64,000 nucleotides of DNA from Devosia beringensis (GCF_014926585.1 NZ_CP045422.1:2024501-2088500), one strand, 5' to 3'. Positions 8,484-18,200 are shown, counted from the first letter of the stretch. Program-made: numbers and translations. The notes: a model not told the origin generated them from the letters alone.

Positions 8484-9394
8484 GTGGCAGGGTGCTGGTG
8501 GTCGGGGATGTGATGACCGATGTCATCGTCATTCCCGACGGGCCGATCATCAAGGGCAGTGACCGGCGCGCCAGCGTGCGCAGTCGACCAGGCGGATCGG
8601 GTGCCAACCAAGCCGTCTGGCTGGGGGCCATGGATGCCGATGTGTGGTTTGCCGCCCGGGTCGGCGCCGCCGACCGCAGCATGTATGAGAATTATTTCCG
8701 CGGCCGCGGCGTGATGCCGATGCTGGCGGGCGACAGCGAGCAGCCCTCGGGTGTGCTGGTCACGCTGGTCGATCCCGATGGCGAGCGCAGCTTTCTCACC
8801 GATCGCGGCGCCAATCTCAACCTGTGCGCGGCCGACCTGAACGAGAGCCTGCTCGATGGGGTGAGCCTCGTCATGGTGTCGGGCTATAGCCTCTTTGCCC
8901 CCGGGCCCCGCGCCGCGGTGCTGGGGCTGCTGGCGCGTGCCAAGGCGCGTGGCGTCGCCATCGCAATCGACCCGGCCTCAACCGGCTTTCTCACCGATAT
9001 CGGCCCGCGCCAATTTCTCGACTGGACGGCGGGCGCCGACTGGATCTTTGCCAATGCCGAGGAGGCCGAACTGCTGACCGGCGCGGCCGGGCTCGAGGAC
9101 CAGGTGCGGGCGCTGGGGACATGCTTTGCCAATGTCATCGTCAAGCGGGGCCGGCTGGGCGCCGTATTGGGCGGAAGCGACGGGATACGCCTCGACCTGC
9201 CCGCGCCCAGCGTCATCATGCGCGATTCCACCGGGGCGGGCGATGCCTTTGCCGCCGGCTTTATCGCCGCCTTTCTTGATGGCCAGGACGAGGCCGCCGC
9301 CATGAAAGCGGGCATTGCCGCCGGCGCCAGGGCCGTGCAGGTCATTGGCGGCCAGCCGCAGGAAGATGGCGGGCCGACAGCGCCGGCAGGCTAG
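8480..9394 (+). CDS. PfkB-family sugar kinase, probable pseudouridine kinase
   Basis: A 304-residue ribokinase-fold kinase. The N-terminal signature RPGGSGANQAVWLGAM and the C-terminal DSTGAGDAFAAGF, with its catalytic aspartate, are both intact. Coupling to psuG by a four-base overlap makes pseudouridine the natural substrate: phosphorylation at O5' would feed the glycosidase. The assignment to PsuK rests on context, because PfkB sequences alone rarely fix the substrate. No nucleoside transporter is adjacent. Confidence 0.85.
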   Translation: MSGRVLVVGDVMTDVIVIPDGPIIKGSDRRASVRSRPGGSGANQAVWLGAMDADVWFAARVGAADRSMYENYFRGRGVMPMLAGDSEQPSGVLVTLVDPDGERSFLTDRGANLNLCAADLNESLLDGVSLVMVSGYSLFAPGPRAAVLGLLARAKARGVAIAIDPASTGFLTDIGPRQFLDWTAGADWIFANAEEAELLTGAAGLEDQVRALGTCFANVIVKRGRLGAVLGGSDGIRLDLPAPSVIMRDSTGAGDAFAAGFIAAFLDGQDEAAAMKAGIAAGARAVQVIGGQPQEDGGPTAPAG

Positions 9395-9442
9395 CCAAGC
9401 GGCAGCGGCGCCGCTAAGCCTTGCGCAACAGGGAGGCATGAC

Positions 9443-10447
9443 ATGAGCGGCAAAAAAGTACGGTGGGGCATTCTGTCCACGGCCAATATCGGCCTGCAGA
9501 AGGTCATTCCCGGCATCCAGAAGTCGGCGCATTCCGAGGTGGTGGCGATCGCCTCGCGCGACCTGGGCAAGGCCCAGGCGGCAGCCGACACGCTGGGCAT
9601 TGCCAAGGCCTATGGCTCCTATGAAGAGCTGTTTGCCGATCCGGACATCGACGCCATCTACAATCCCCTCCCCAATCATCTGCATGTGCCCATGACCGTG
9701 GCCGCCGCCAAGGCGGGCAAGCATGTGCTGTGCGAAAAGCCGATGGCGCTGAGCGCCGCCGATGCGCAGGCGCTGCGTGCCTGCCCGCCTGACCGGCTGG
9801 TGCTGGAAGCCTTCATGATCCGCTTTCATCCCCAATGGGCGCGCGCCCGCGAGATCGTGCGCTCGGGCGAGCTGGGCGAAATCCGCTCGATCAATGCGGT
9901 CTTTACCTATTTCAATGCCGACCCGGCCAATGTGCGCAACCAGGCCGATATCGGCGGCGGCGGCATCATGGATATCGGCTGCTACCCGATCACCGCGGCG
10001 CGCTATCTGTTCGAGAGCGAACCTTTGCGCGTGGTGTCGCTGGTCGAACGCGATCCGGCCTTCGGCACCGATAGGCTGGCCAGCGTGCTGGCCGATTTCG
10101 GCGGCGGGCGGCAGCTGAGCTTTACCTGCTCGACCCAGACCGTGCCGCATCAGCGCGTGCAGGTCTTTGGCAGCAAGGGCAAGCTCGAGGTGATCATTCC
10201 CTTCAACGCCCCCGCCGATGAGCGCACCGCCATTACCGTGGATACCGGCGCGCCGTTTGACGGCTCGCTGGCGCGGCGGGAAATCCTGCCGGCGGTCGAT
10301 CAATATGCCGAACAGGCCGAAGCCTTTGCCTTGGCCGTGCTGGGCCAATCCAGCCTGCCCTGGGGCATCGAGGACGCCATTGCCAGCATGAAGGTTATCG
10401 ACGCGATCTTTGCCAGCGAAAAGAGCGGCGGCTGGGCTCGCGTCTAG
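9443..10447 (+). CDS. Gfo/Idh/MocA-family oxidoreductase
   Basis: A 334-residue NAD(P)-dependent dehydrogenase. The Rossmann start is [18 protein letters not shown], and the family motif CEKPMAL near residue 96 contains the catalytic-region lysine. The C-terminal half is the usual alpha/beta substrate domain. A strong AGGGAGG precedes the ATG. It lies 48 bases after the kinase in the same direction and may be part of that transcript. Substrates in this family range over sugars, inositols and dihydrodiols, so no specific reaction is claimed. A ribose-derived or glycoside product is conceivable from context. Confidence 0.85.
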   Translation: MSGKKVRWGILSTANIGLQKVIPGIQKSAHSEVVAIASRDLGKAQAAADTLGIAKAYGSYEELFADPDIDAIYNPLPNHLHVPMTVAAAKAGKHVLCEKPMALSAADAQALRACPPDRLVLEAFMIRFHPQWARAREIVRSGELGEIRSINAVFTYFNADPANVRNQADIGGGGIMDIGCYPITAARYLFESEPLRVVSLVERDPAFGTDRLASVLADFGGGRQLSFTCSTQTVPHQRVQVFGSKGKLEVIIPFNAPADERTAITVDTGAPFDGSLARREILPAVDQYAEQAEAFALAVLGQSSLPWGIEDAIASMKVIDAIFASEKSGGWARV

Positions 10448-10470
10448 CCAGTCCGGCCCCGCATTGGCTC

Positions 10471-10499
10471 TTGCCCGGCGCGCGATCTTTCTCCTATCA
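10471..10499 (+). promoter_or_regulatory. Probable promoter of tRNA-Ala
   Basis: TTGCCC at 10471 and CTATCA at 10494 are 17 bases apart and lie 13 bases before the tRNA gene. This fits a housekeeping sigma promoter of alphaproteobacterial type. Confidence 0.55.
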
Positions 10500-10512
10500 T
10501 CGGTCTCGGCAT

Positions 10513-10588
<76 letters not shown>

Positions 10589-10624
10589 GCCATCGATCAA
10601 GCGACAATTTTCATGGTCTGGCCC

Positions 10625-11011
10625 TTACCCGGCCGGAGACGCGCTTATGGCGGCGCGCAGCGCGTCGGGGTCGACGGGCTTGCTGAGAAAGGCCACGTGT
10701 TCGGGGAGTTCGCCCTGCATCGGCGTGCGCGCGGCCGAGACGATGATGATGACGATATGGGGCCAGATGAAGCGGACATGGTTGGCCAGCACGACGCCGC
10801 TGCGATTGCCCGGCATGTTGATGTCGGTGACGAGGCCCGCAAAGGTCTCGCCCCGCGCATCGAGCAACGCCAGGGCATCGGCCGTGTTGCCCGCCTCGAT
10901 CACGTCAAAGCCGCAATCGCGCACTCGTTCCGCCAGTTCCATGCGCGCCAGAGGCTCGTCGTCAACGATCAGGAAGGCGGGGCGCGGCGCAGGCAGGGCG
11001 GTGCTGTTCAT
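10625..11011 (-). CDS. Single-domain response regulator
   Basis: A 128-residue stand-alone receiver. The acidic pair is in IVDDEP, the phospho-acceptor aspartate in LVTDINMPG and the conserved lysine in FLSKPV. There is no output domain and no histidine kinase next to it, so its partner is elsewhere. It resembles receivers found next to or inside HWE/hybrid kinases of Hyphomicrobiales. It converges with the tRNA gene. Confidence 0.85.
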   Translation of the reverse strand: MNSTALPAPRPAFLIVDDEPLARMELAERVRDCGFDVIEAGNTADALALLDARGETFAGLVTDINMPGNRSGVVLANHVRFIWPHIVIIIVSAARTPMQGELPEHVAFLSKPVDPDALRAAISASPAG

Positions 11012-11276
11012 GGCAGAGGAATGGGGCAGGGCGCGCCGGGGTTCCGCCCCGCCGCGCTAATTGGCTGGCACGGCTGGGGGAACCCCGGCCTAACCGCCAC
11101 CGGGTGCGGAGAGGCCGGCTTTCATGACGCAGCCGATGGCGACAGGAATCTGCGCAGAATGGGTCGCTGGATGCGGGTTTGCACTTCATAATAACGTTGC
11201 AATGGCGTAGTGAAGTCGGCGAGCGGCGCGGTGGTGCGCCGGCTGAGACCCTATCAGGATTTCCGGGAGAGCATAT

Positions 11277-14200
11277 TTGCGTGCACATCGTGATCGCCAG
11301 CGCACCCTCGTGCAGTTGCAGCAGCGCCTGGGCGCGTGGGCCGACGAGCTGACCGCCTGGGAGGTGCAGCAGCATTTCCCCATTACCGGCTGGACGGTAG
11401 CGGCGCCCGATGCCGCGCCGCGGTCGATCAGCGTCGGCGAGGCCTGGGACAACCGGATCGGCATCCACACCTTCCGCACGACCGAACTGATCCAGGCGCC
11501 CCAGGGCAGCGTGATCGAGCTGCGGCTCGATTTCGGCGGCGAGGCCCTGGTGCGCCTCCTCGATGCGCAGGGCAACCGCATCGAGGCCTTCGGTGCCAAT
11601 CCCTATCATCCGCGCTTTGAGGTCGTGCCCGAGCAGCCCTTCCATATCGTGGCCGAAGTGGCGGCGCGGACACTGTTCGGCATTCCCCAGCGCGATCCCC
11701 GGCTGGTCAAGGCCGAGATCCTGGCCTTCCATCCGGCCATCAGGGCGCTGCGGCAGCGCATCGACGTGGCGCGCAATGCCAGCGAGCATGCGACCGATCC
11801 GGAGCTGGCGCGGGCGCTGTGCGAAGTGGTCGAGATCGCCATGGTGCAACTGCGCCTGCCCACGGCCACGGCCGAGGTAGGGCCGCGGCTGGCCGACCAG
11901 GGATGGGCGCGCCGTATCTGGGAGCGCAGCTTCGAGCCCACCGATATCCCCGCCGCGGTGCCGGCTTCGGCCCTTGAATCGGTGGACGCGGCCCTGGCCG
12001 TGTTCGATGACGGGCTGGCCACCTTGCGCAAGGCCTATCCCAAGCAGGGCAAGGTGCTGATCACCGGCCATGCCCATATCGATTATGCCTGGCTATGGCC
12101 GCAGCCGGAAACCGTGCGCAAGATCGTGCGCACCTTTTCCAATGTGGAAGCGCTGATGCGCAGCCATCCCGAGTTCAAGTTCGCTCAGTCCTCCTCGATG
12201 ATGTATCGCCATATCGAAGAGGAAGACCCGGCTTTGCTCAAGGCGATCCAGGCCCGGGTAGCCGACGGGCAGTGGGAGCCGATCGGCGGCATGCTGATCG
12301 AATGCGACACCAATATGCCCTCGGCCGAGGCCTTCCTGCGCCAGTTCCTCATCGGCCAGCAGGATTTCCAGCGCTATTTCGGCGATATCAGCCGCACCGC
12401 CTGGCTGCCCGACACCTTTGGGTTCACTGGCGCCATGCCGCAGATTATGCGCCATGCCGGCATCGATGCCCTGGTCACCATCAAGGTGACGTGGAACGAG
12501 ACCAATCCGCTGCCGGAAAACCTCTTCGTCTGGGCCGGCAATGATGGCTCGGAAGTGCTCACCCATACCTATGATGCCTATAAGAGCGAAGGCTATAATA
12601 TGTGGATGACGCCCGGGGCGCTGTCCGAAGTCTGGGGCAATCACAAGGCCAAGGATCTCACCGATACGGTGATCGCCAGTTATGGCTGGGGCGATGGCGG
12701 CGGCGGGCCCGATCCCGAGCAGATCGCTACTATGCCCATCATCAACCTGATGCCGGCCATTCCCCATGTCGAGCACGGCAATATCCAGAACCATCTCGAC
12801 ACCATCCGTGGCGAGCTGGATGAGAGCATTCTGCCGCGCTGGAGCGGGGAAATGTATCTCGAATATCACCGCGCGACCCTGACCACCCAGGCGCGCACCA
12901 AGCAGCTTAATCGGCGGGCCGAATTCGGTCTCGTCGCGGCCGAGGCGCTCGAGGCCCTGGCCGGCATGGCCGGCGCCGATGGCACGCCGACGGATCTCGA
13001 AGAGGACTGGGTGCTGACGCTGCGCAACCAGTTCCACGACATCCTGCCGGGCAGCTCGATTCGCGAAGTCTATGAGCAGACCGAGGCCGAACTCGAAGGC
13101 GTGGTGGCCAAGGCCGAAGCCATTGCCCAAAAGAGCCTGGGCGATATTGCTGCCGCCCAACGGGGCGAGGGCACGCTGCGGCAGGGGCTTGCCGTCGCCA
13201 ATATTTCCGGCACGGCCAAGCGCCAGTTCCAGCTGGTCTCGGCCACGCCGCTGCCGGAAGGCCTCGGGGCTCAGGCAGTCGATGGCGACTTTGTCGCCTG
13301 TATCGACCAGGATTTGGCGCCGTTGTCGGTGTCCTTTGTCGCGGCCAGTGCGCCGGGCCAGGTGACGGCAACGACCAGCCTGCTCGAAAACGCCTTCGTG
13401 CGTGCCACGCTGGACGCCTCGGGCCGTCTGGTCAGCGTCTTTGACAAGCGCTGCGGCCGCGAACTGGTCGCAGCAGGCGGCGCCGCCAACAAGCTGATGG
13501 TCTATCGCAACGAGCTGCCGCGCACCTATGACGCCTGGGACATCGAATCGAGCTTTGCCCTGGGGGGCGAGGAGCTGACTGCACTCGACAGCCTCACCGT
13601 CACCGCCCAAGGCCCGCATCTGGGCGAGATCACCATTGTGCGCAAGCTCAGCGCCAGCACCATTACCCAGCGCCTGCGGCTATGGGCCAACAGCCCGCGC
13701 ATCGACTTTGTCACCGACATCGACTGGCATGACCGGCGCACCTATGTGCGGGCGGCCTTTGATCTGACCGTGCTGGCCAATGAGGCGCAGTTCGACCAGG
13801 CCATCGGCATTACCGGCCGCGCCACGCATAACAATACGACCTGGCAGCAGGCGCAGTTCGAGGCCTGCGGGCACCGGTTTGTCAGCCTGTCGGAAACCGA
13901 CTGGGGCGCGGCGATCCTGTCATCCGACAAATATGGCTTTTCCGCCAAGGGCAATGTGCTCACGATCAGCCTCGTGCGCGGGCCGATGTATCCCGACATG
14001 CTGGCCGATGAGGGAGCGCATCACTTCACCTATGCGCTGCTGCCCCATGACGGGCGCTGGTGGAGCGATGACGTGCAGGCGGAAGCCGATCTCGTGGTCG
14101 ATCCGCTGCGCTTCGTGCTTGCCGACGCGGCCCAGGCCTATGCCTTCGCGCCCATCGGCTGGCAGGGTCAGAGCATGCGGCTGCATGCGCTCAAGCCGGC

Positions 14201-14384
14201 CGAAGATGGCCAGGGCCATGTGCTGCGCCTGTCGGAAAGCGCCGGGCGACGCGGGGGCTTTGCCCTGACCTTGCCGGACGGCCGCAAAGCCAGTCCGGTC
14301 GATGGCCTCGAACGGGCGCAGGACGACGGGCGGCTCGACCAGTTGCGGCCGTTCCAGCTGATCAGCGCCCGTATCGGGTCGTAA
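11277..14384 (+). CDS. Alpha-mannosidase, glycoside hydrolase family 38
   Basis: About 1035 residues, the length of the long GH38 class. The metal site HAHIDYAWLWP starts at His265, and the nucleophile is Asp379 in LPDTFGF. The C-terminal beta-sandwich domains follow. There is no signal peptide, so it is probably cytoplasmic and releases mannose from imported manno-oligosaccharides. The start is uncertain: TTG at 11277 has GGGAGA six bases upstream, while an in-frame GTG at 11310 is the alternative. It ends at a good terminator shared with the convergent FadR-type gene. Confidence 0.92.
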   Translation: MRAHRDRQRTLVQLQQRLGAWADELTAWEVQQHFPITGWTVAAPDAAPRSISVGEAWDNRIGIHTFRTTELIQAPQGSVIELRLDFGGEALVRLLDAQGNRIEAFGANPYHPRFEVVPEQPFHIVAEVAARTLFGIPQRDPRLVKAEILAFHPAIRALRQRIDVARNASEHATDPELARALCEVVEIAMVQLRLPTATAEVGPRLADQGWARRIWERSFEPTDIPAAVPASALESVDAALAVFDDGLATLRKAYPKQGKVLITGHAHIDYAWLWPQPETVRKIVRTFSNVEALMRSHPEFKFAQSSSMMYRHIEEEDPALLKAIQARVADGQWEPIGGMLIECDTNMPSAEAFLRQFLIGQQDFQRYFGDISRTAWLPDTFGFTGAMPQIMRHAGIDALVTIKVTWNETNPLPENLFVWAGNDGSEVLTHTYDAYKSEGYNMWMTPGALSEVWGNHKAKDLTDTVIASYGWGDGGGGPDPEQIATMPIINLMPAIPHVEHGNIQNHLDTIRGELDESILPRWSGEMYLEYHRATLTTQARTKQLNRRAEFGLVAAEALEALAGMAGADGTPTDLEEDWVLTLRNQFHDILPGSSIREVYEQTEAELEGVVAKAEAIAQKSLGDIAAAQRGEGTLRQGLAVANISGTAKRQFQLVSATPLPEGLGAQAVDGDFVACIDQDLAPLSVSFVAASAPGQVTATTSLLENAFVRATLDASGRLVSVFDKRCGRELVAAGGAANKLMVYRNELPRTYDAWDIESSFALGGEELTALDSLTVTAQGPHLGEITIVRKLSASTITQRLRLWANSPRIDFVTDIDWHDRRTYVRAAFDLTVLANEAQFDQAIGITGRATHNNTTWQQAQFEACGHRFVSLSETDWGAAILSSDKYGFSAKGNVLTISLVRGPMYPDMLADEGAHHFTYALLPHDGRWWSDDVQAEADLVVDPLRFVLADAAQAYAFAPIGWQGQSMRLHALKPAEDGQGHVLRLSESAGRRGGFALTLPDGRKASPVDGLERAQDDGRLDQLRPFQLISARIGS

Positions 14385-14391
14385 AGCTCAA

Positions 14392-14418
14392 GCCGCCGGC
14401 AATGCCGGCGGCTATTTT
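14392..14418 (+). terminator. Terminator after the alpha-mannosidase gene
   Basis: A perfect 9-bp stem GCCGCCGGC / GCCGGCGGC with a three-base loop is followed by TATTTT. It lies between two convergent genes, at the end of the mannosidase. Confidence 0.85.
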
Positions 14419-15197
14419 CAGGCGCTTGCGGCCTGGTCGTCGGCCAGGCGCTTGAGCTGGCGGTCGAGGCCGACGGTGATCACGGCCTTCATCGCCATGC
14501 GGGCCTCGTCGGCATCGCCGGCAGCGATGGCCTCGGCGATGCGGCCATGCGCCTTGACCGTGGCACTCATGGCGGCGGGGTCCTTGATGGGCGAGCTGAT
14601 GGTGAAGGCAGCCGTCAATGCCAGCTCGACCAGCGTGCTGATTGAGGCCATGAAGGGATTGCCCGAGGCCTCGGCCACGGTGCGGTGAAACTCAAGGTCG
14701 GTGCGGGCGAATTCCTCGGCACTCGTGGCTTCGCCCATGCGCTGGGCGCAGGCGATCAGGGCCTGGGCCTGGTCGTCGCTGCGGCGGGTCGCGGCGAGAG
14801 CCGCCGATTCCAGTTCGACGCCGATACGGATTTCCGACAGGCTGGCCAGGAAGTCGACATCCGGCCCGGTCTCGAAGTGCCAGGACAGCACGTCGGCATC
14901 GAACAGGTTCCAGCGGCGCCGCGGCAGCACGCGGGTGCCGATGCGGGCCCGGGCTTCGATCATGCCCTTGGCGGCCAGGGTCTTGAGGGCCTCGCGCAGC
15001 ACGGTGCGCGATACGCCGAAGCGCTGCAGCAGTTCGGCATCGGCGGGCAGGATGCTCCCCTCGGGATAATCCCCGCCGACAATGGCAACGCCGAGCAGCC
15101 AGAGCACCTGGGAATGCAGGTTGCGCGTGGGGACGCGACCGGCAATCGAAGCGATCAGGTCGCCCGAAGTGCGGTGTCGGGCGGTGTGCGGCGTCAT
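14418..15197 (-). CDS. FadR/GntR-family transcriptional regulator
   Basis: A 259-residue regulator. The winged helix-turn-helix covers residues 30-95 (LPADAELLQRFGVSRTVLREALKTLAAKGMI), followed by an all-helical FCD ligand domain with the metal-binding pattern of Asp and His residues (around DLEFHRTVAEASGN). It is divergent from the dipeptidase gene, and a clean inverted repeat lies in the space between them, so control of itself and of that gene is likely. Members of this group commonly sense sugar acids; the ligand here is unknown. It may also influence the convergent mannosidase. Confidence 0.9.
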   Translation of the reverse strand: MTPHTARHRTSGDLIASIAGRVPTRNLHSQVLWLLGVAIVGGDYPEGSILPADAELLQRFGVSRTVLREALKTLAAKGMIEARARIGTRVLPRRRWNLFDADVLSWHFETGPDVDFLASLSEIRIGVELESAALAATRRSDDQAQALIACAQRMGEATSAEEFARTDLEFHRTVAEASGNPFMASISTLVELALTAAFTISSPIKDPAAMSATVKAHGRIAEAIAAGDADEARMAMKAVITVGLDRQLKRLADDQAASA

Positions 15198-15220
15198 CCA
15201 GGATCCTCTCCCAATAGGGG

Positions 15221-15245
15221 TATTGACCTAAGCATGGGGTCAATA
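15221..15245. promoter_or_regulatory. Dyad operator upstream of the FadR-type gene
   Basis: TATTGACC and GGTCAATA form a perfect 8-bp inverted repeat separated by 9 bases, 24 bases before the regulator start. On the minus strand the right arm contains TTGACC, a good -35, so a repressor bound here would cover the promoter. It lies about 100 bases upstream of the divergent dipeptidase. Confidence 0.65.
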
Positions 15246-15343
15246 GTGTTACAATATGAAATGGCGCGCGCCGGGCAGATGGGCAGGGGGTGGACAGGCA
15301 AGACGGGCTCGGCCAAGGGTAGCGGCAACAGGAGTTTGCCCCC

Positions 15344-16756
15344 ATGAACGAGCCAAAGAGCGATCCCAAGACCGACCAGATTGACGCGGTGCTGAACCAT
15401 GTCGATGCCGGGCTCGACCAGAGCCTTGAACGTCTCTATGCGCTGCTGCGCATCAAATCCATCTCGACCGACCCGGCCTACAAGGCAGAGTGCCAGCGCG
15501 CCGCCGACTGGATCGTGGGCGAGCTCCAGGGCATCGGCTTTGACGCGACGGCGCATGCCACGCCGGGCCATCCGGTGGTCTGGGCCAAGGGGCCCGAACA
15601 AGCCGGCCCACATGTGCTGTTCTACGCCCATTATGACGTGCAGCCGGTCGATCCGCTCAACCTCTGGCACTCCGATCCCTTCGAGCCTGTGCTCAAGCAG
15701 GATGCGGCTGGCCGCCAGATCATCGTGGCGCGCGGCGCCTCGGACGACAAGGGCCAGATGCTGACCTTCATCGAGGCCTGCCGCGCCTGGCAGGCGGTGA
15801 CGGGATCGCTGCCGGTCAAGGTGTCGCTGATGCTCGAAGGCGAGGAAGAAAGCGGCGGCAAGAACCTGCCGCCCTTCATGGAGGCCAACAAGGTCGCTTT
15901 GGGTGCGGCCGATATCGCGCTGGTCTGCGACACCGACATGTGGGACCGGGAAACGCCCTCGATCACCACCATGCTGCGCGGCATGGTGGCCGAAGAGGTG
16001 GAAATCACCTGCGCCGACAAGGACCTGCATTCGGGCATGTTCGGCAATGCGGCGCGCAATCCCAACCAGCTCTTGGCCGAGATCATTGCCAGCCTGCGGG
16101 CGCCCGATGGCAGCGTGACGCTGCCCGGCTTTTACGACGACGTCGCCGAGGTCAGCCCCGAGATCAAGGCGCAGTGGGCGGGCCTGGGCTTTGACGACGC
16201 GGATTTTCTCGGCGAAGCGGGCCTGTCGGTGCCGGCCGGCGAGAAGGGCCGCAGCGTGCTCGAAATGCTCTGGGCGCGGCCGACCTGCGAAATCAACGGC
16301 ATGATCGGCGGCTATACCGGGGACGGCTTCAAGACGGTCATTCCGGCCAAGGCCAGCGCCAAGATCAGCTTCCGGCTGGTCTCGAACATGGATCCGGTCA
16401 AGATCCGCGCCGCCTTCCGGGCCCATGTCGAGGCGATGATCCCCGCCGACTGTTCGGTGCGCTTTACCGCCCATGGCGGCTCGCCCGCCATTACGGTGCC
16501 CAGCGACGGCACCCATCTCAAGCGGGCCCTGACCGGCCTCAGCAATGAATGGGGCAAGCCGGCGGTGATCACCGGCTCGGGCGGCTCGATCCCGGTGGCC
16601 GGCGACTTCAAGCGCATTCTGGGGCTCGACACGCTGCTGATCGGCTTTGCCCAGATCGACGACGCGATCCACAGCCCCAACGAGAAATATGACTTGGCCA
16701 GCTATCACCGCGGCATCCGCTCCTGGGTGCGGGTGCTGGCGTCGCTGGCGGGCTAG
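15344..16756 (+). CDS. M20-family metallopeptidase (dipeptidase)
   Basis: A 470-residue M20 enzyme of the CNDP/ArgE/DapE type. The di-zinc ligands are recognisable: His and Asp in YAHYDVQPVD, Asp in GASDDKG, Glu-Glu in LEGEEESGG, Asp in CDTDMWD and a late His in IHSPNEKYD. The dimerisation domain covers roughly residues 215-365. It should hydrolyse dipeptides in the cytoplasm, since there is no signal sequence. The ATG has AGGAG upstream. It is probably controlled from the FadR-type operator. Confidence 0.92.
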   Translation: MNEPKSDPKTDQIDAVLNHVDAGLDQSLERLYALLRIKSISTDPAYKAECQRAADWIVGELQGIGFDATAHATPGHPVVWAKGPEQAGPHVLFYAHYDVQPVDPLNLWHSDPFEPVLKQDAAGRQIIVARGASDDKGQMLTFIEACRAWQAVTGSLPVKVSLMLEGEEESGGKNLPPFMEANKVALGAADIALVCDTDMWDRETPSITTMLRGMVAEEVEITCADKDLHSGMFGNAARNPNQLLAEIIASLRAPDGSVTLPGFYDDVAEVSPEIKAQWAGLGFDDADFLGEAGLSVPAGEKGRSVLEMLWARPTCEINGMIGGYTGDGFKTVIPAKASAKISFRLVSNMDPVKIRAAFRAHVEAMIPADCSVRFTAHGGSPAITVPSDGTHLKRALTGLSNEWGKPAVITGSGGSIPVAGDFKRILGLDTLLIGFAQIDDAIHSPNEKYDLASYHRGIRSWVRVLASLAG

Positions 16757-16782
16757 GCAGCACGGACGGCCCCACCCACGAT

Positions 16783-16868
16783 CGTCACCCTCGGGCCTGA
16801 CCCGAGGGCTTTGCACTTGCAGCGTCTTCCGTCAGTGCAGTCCCCTCGGGTCAAGCCCGAGGGTGACG
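16783..16868. repeat. REP-like inverted pair of palindromic units
   Basis: Two copies of a unit built on CCCTCGGG-N5-CCCGAGGG, each flanked by GTCAC/GTGAC, face each other across about 34 bases. Each unit is itself palindromic, and the pair can fold into one long hairpin. Extragenic palindromes of this composition are common in alphaproteobacterial genomes. It fills the gap between two convergent genes and may also act as a transcription stop or RNA stabiliser. Confidence 0.8.
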
Positions 16869-16893
16869 GCGGTGAATGGACGCATAAGGCGCC

Positions 16894-17268
16894 TCACACA
16901 AACATCAGCGCCAGCATGGCCAGCACGGCCGGCACGGTCTGGATGAAGAGGATGCGGCGGCTGGACGTCACAGCGCCAAAAATGCCAGCCACGGCGATGC
17001 AGGCCAGAAAGAACATGGCCAGCTGCCAGGCGAAGCCGGGCACGGGGTAGACGAGGCTCCAGATCAGGCCGGCGGCGAGAAAGCCGTTATAGAGCCCCTG
17101 ATTGGCGGCCAGGACCTTGGTCTCAGCCGCAAATTCGGGCGTCAGGCCGAAGGCCTTGAGCGCGCGCGGCGTGGTCCAGAGGAACATTTCGAGGACCATG
17201 ATATAAACATGCAGCAGCGCGATCAGCGCCACCAGCGTGGTTGCGAGGATACTCATGACCTGGCTCAT
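16894..17268 (-). CDS. DUF1304-family membrane protein
   Basis: A 124-residue protein with four predicted membrane spans and the family pattern HVYIMVLEMFLWTTPRALKAFG followed by NQGLYNGFLAAGL. The family is widespread and has no settled function. Two start codons are possible (17268 or 17256). The gene lies 95 bases after the siderophore-interacting protein gene on the same strand and may be in the same transcript, though no functional link is known. Confidence 0.8.
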   Translation of the reverse strand: MSQVMSILATTLVALIALLHVYIMVLEMFLWTTPRALKAFGLTPEFAAETKVLAANQGLYNGFLAAGLIWSLVYPVPGFAWQLAMFFLACIAVAGIFGAVTSSRRILFIQTVPAVLAMLALMFV

Positions 17269-17363
17269 GGCGAGGGCCTTTCCGGGCAGGCGCCGACCGG
17301 ATTGGTAGCGCGGGGATGGTCCCGTTCCATGTCACGCCGCACCCGGTTCGGGCAAGCCTGCCG

Positions 17364-18170
17364 CTAATGGTCCTGCTGGGCGTCCGCCATGCCACGCTGC
17401 CAGTAGCCGGCGGCCCGGACATAGTCGGGGTTGAAGCCGCGCGCCTCGGTGAGATGCGCGCGCACGGCTCTGCTCATGGCGGCCTCGCCGGCAACATAGG
17501 CATAGGCGGTGCCGGTGGGGAAGCGCATGGTCCGGATCCGGTCGAGAATGCGGCTGCCCGTGCCGGCGGCGGCGCCATTGCGATAGACATAGGTGAGCGC
17601 GACATCGGCAGCGCCGGCAAAGGGCTGGTGTTCGGAGAGGTTGTCGACCTCGATCACCGCGAGCACGCGGGCGCCTGCCGGCAGTTCGGCCATGCGGCGG
17701 GCCAGAGCCGGGATGGCGGTTTCGTCGCCGGCCAGCAGATACCAGTCAAAATTCATTGGGACGATCAGCGAGCCGCGCGGGCCGCCGATGACCAGGGTCT
17801 GGCCGATGGCCGCCTGTGCGGCCCAAGTCGCGGCCGGGCCGTCGCCATGCAGCACGAAATCGAGGTCGAGCGTGCCCTTGTCCACGTCATAGGCGCGCGG
17901 GGTATAATCGCGCATCTGCGGCCGTTCGCCGGGGGCGAATTGCGCGCCATCGGGGCCGATCGGCACGGCGCGGGGCGCGACGCCGGGCGGAAAGAAGAAG
18001 ACCTTGATGTGATCGGCATGGCCCGGCGCGGCAAAGCCGGCCATGTCGCCCTTGAGGTGAATGCGGCGCATGCGCGGCGTCAGCGTGGTGACGCCGGTCA
18101 CTTCGAGCAGGCGCATGCGGGTTTCATGGCGAAGGCGCTGCGGCGCCCGGGGATCGGCAAGCACGTCCAT
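17364..18170 (-). CDS. Siderophore-interacting protein (ViuB-like ferric-chelate reductase)
   Basis: A 268-residue flavoprotein of the SIP family: an N-terminal FAD-binding barrel with RDYTPRAYD near residue 88, a GPRGS loop, and the C-terminal NAD(P)-like domain with LAGDETAIPA. Such proteins reduce Fe(III)-siderophores in the cytoplasm and release iron. ATG 18170 is preferred over GTG 18176 because AGGA lies at a better distance. A 7-bp dyad directly upstream suggests regulation, plausibly by iron. No siderophore receptor or synthesis gene is nearby. Confidence 0.9.
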   Translation of the reverse strand: MDVLADPRAPQRLRHETRMRLLEVTGVTTLTPRMRRIHLKGDMAGFAAPGHADHIKVFFFPPGVAPRAVPIGPDGAQFAPGERPQMRDYTPRAYDVDKGTLDLDFVLHGDGPAATWAAQAAIGQTLVIGGPRGSLIVPMNFDWYLLAGDETAIPALARRMAELPAGARVLAVIEVDNLSEHQPFAGAADVALTYVYRNGAAAGTGSRILDRIRTMRFPTGTAYAYVAGEAAMSRAVRAHLTEARGFNPDYVRAAGYWQRGMADAQQDH

Positions 18171-18177
18171 GGTCACT

Positions 18178-18200
18178 ATCCTGATTATTTATATCAGGAT
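18178..18200. promoter_or_regulatory. Dyad upstream of the siderophore-interacting protein gene
   Basis: ATCCTGA and TCAGGAT, a perfect 7-bp inverted repeat, flank nine A/T bases, starting 8 bases before the start codon. An AT-rich dyad at this position next to an iron-acquisition gene suggests a repressor site, perhaps for an iron regulator. Which one cannot be told from sequence. Confidence 0.55.

Noticed and set aside
16783..16868. Repeated units that could be taken for a small CRISPR array
   Set aside because: There are only two units, in opposite orientation, each palindromic, with one short gap and no cas genes. It fits a REP-like pair.
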